A DNA stretch of 6,458 bases from Alphaproteobacteria bacterium (GTDB lineage: Bacteria; Pseudomonadota; Alphaproteobacteria; Rickettsiales; Rickettsiaceae): the NCBI GenBank assembly GCA_020630305.1, contig JAHDBQ010000050.1, forward strand, positions 1-6,458, written 5' to 3'. Below, piece after piece: positions 6,314-6,458 of the stretch. The stretch's first letter is position 1; every line of letters starts with the position of its first letter. The notes beneath the pieces are model-generated. The model ran no database searches. It was not told the origin of the DNA and saw only the letters and a list, made by a program, of their open reading frames with translations. A program made the translations under genes and the position numbers.

Positions 6314-6458
6314 TTATTTTTTCTTACCTGCAATAGCAACAGCCTTACCTTTTCTTGTTCTTGCGTTAGAATGTGTATTCTGACCACGAACAGGTAATCT
6401 TCTGATGTGCCTTAAACCTTGATAGTTACGTATATCTTTTTTCTTCTTGATATTTAAG
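6314..6458 (-). CDS. rpsM: 30S ribosomal protein S13, C-terminal part only
   Basis: S13 lies at the head of the small subunit, touching the L5 protein of the large subunit and P-site tRNA with its C-terminal tail. Only the last 47 codons are inside the window; the start is beyond the right edge. Visible are [17 protein letters not shown], the rRNA-contacting block, then [20 protein letters not shown] and TAA at 6316-6314. These match the family's conserved LRHxRxLPVRGQxTxxNARTRKG signature. It is the first gene of this window's part of the alpha operon and is spaced 16 bases from rpsK. The visible part looks entirely normal. Confidence 0.95.
   Translation of the reverse strand, partial: LNIKKKKDIRNYQGLRHIRRLPVRGQNTHSNARTRKGKAVAIAGKKK

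Noticed and set aside
1..6458. CRISPR arrays, tRNA or rRNA genes, insertion sequences, toxin-antitoxin or phage genes
   Set aside because: Reading both strands, I found no regularly spaced repeats, cloverleaf-like segments, transposase motifs or matching gene families.

Overview
The window is an A+T-rich stretch in which every recognisable gene is read from the minus strand. From the right edge leftwards it holds the end of a ribosomal alpha operon (rpsM 3' end, rpsK, rpoA, rplQ), then rpsT, a clear rho-independent terminator, about 1.2 kb of decayed DNA with two pseudogenes, and most of polA, which runs off the left edge. The strong A+T bias, the alphaproteobacterial flavour of RpoA, S11 and S20, the abundant lysine, and decaying accessory genes with single-base losses all suggest a host-associated alphaproteobacterium, most likely of the order Rickettsiales. 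The order assignment is inference from sequence flavour, not a database match.

Right part (3852-6458): rpsM, rpsK, rpoA and rplQ keep the canonical alpha-operon order. rpsT follows rplQ after only 8 bases, although S20 is normally encoded elsewhere. Two of these products are odd. RpoA seems to lack about 10 residues of the conserved strand before the GSITPE segment, with the reading frame kept. S20 carries a C-terminal tail of about 84 residues, almost entirely Lys/Ala/Thr/Ser/Glu/Pro, which doubles its usual length. A hairpin followed by a U tract at about 3788-3825 closes the operon.

Middle (2393-3787): two overlapping-scale remnants sit here. One is a GNAT acetyltransferase of the AAC(6')-like type with three stop codons and two frameshifts. 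The other is a chloramphenicol-phosphotransferase-like P-loop kinase with two frameshifts but otherwise open. All four frameshifts fit the loss of one base from a short homopolymer. The pair is bracketed by an 18-base direct repeat (17 matches). It looks like an acquired two-gene accessory cassette in decay.

Left part (1-2392): polA is open over 797 codons. It has an intact 5' nuclease domain and polymerase motifs A and B, but the acidic residues of the 3'-5' proofreading domain are largely gone. A good sigma-70-type promoter lies just upstream.

I see no CRISPR array, tRNA, rRNA, insertion sequence or new multi-gene system. The most noteworthy signals are the RpoA deletion, the S20 tail and the repeat-flanked decaying cassette.
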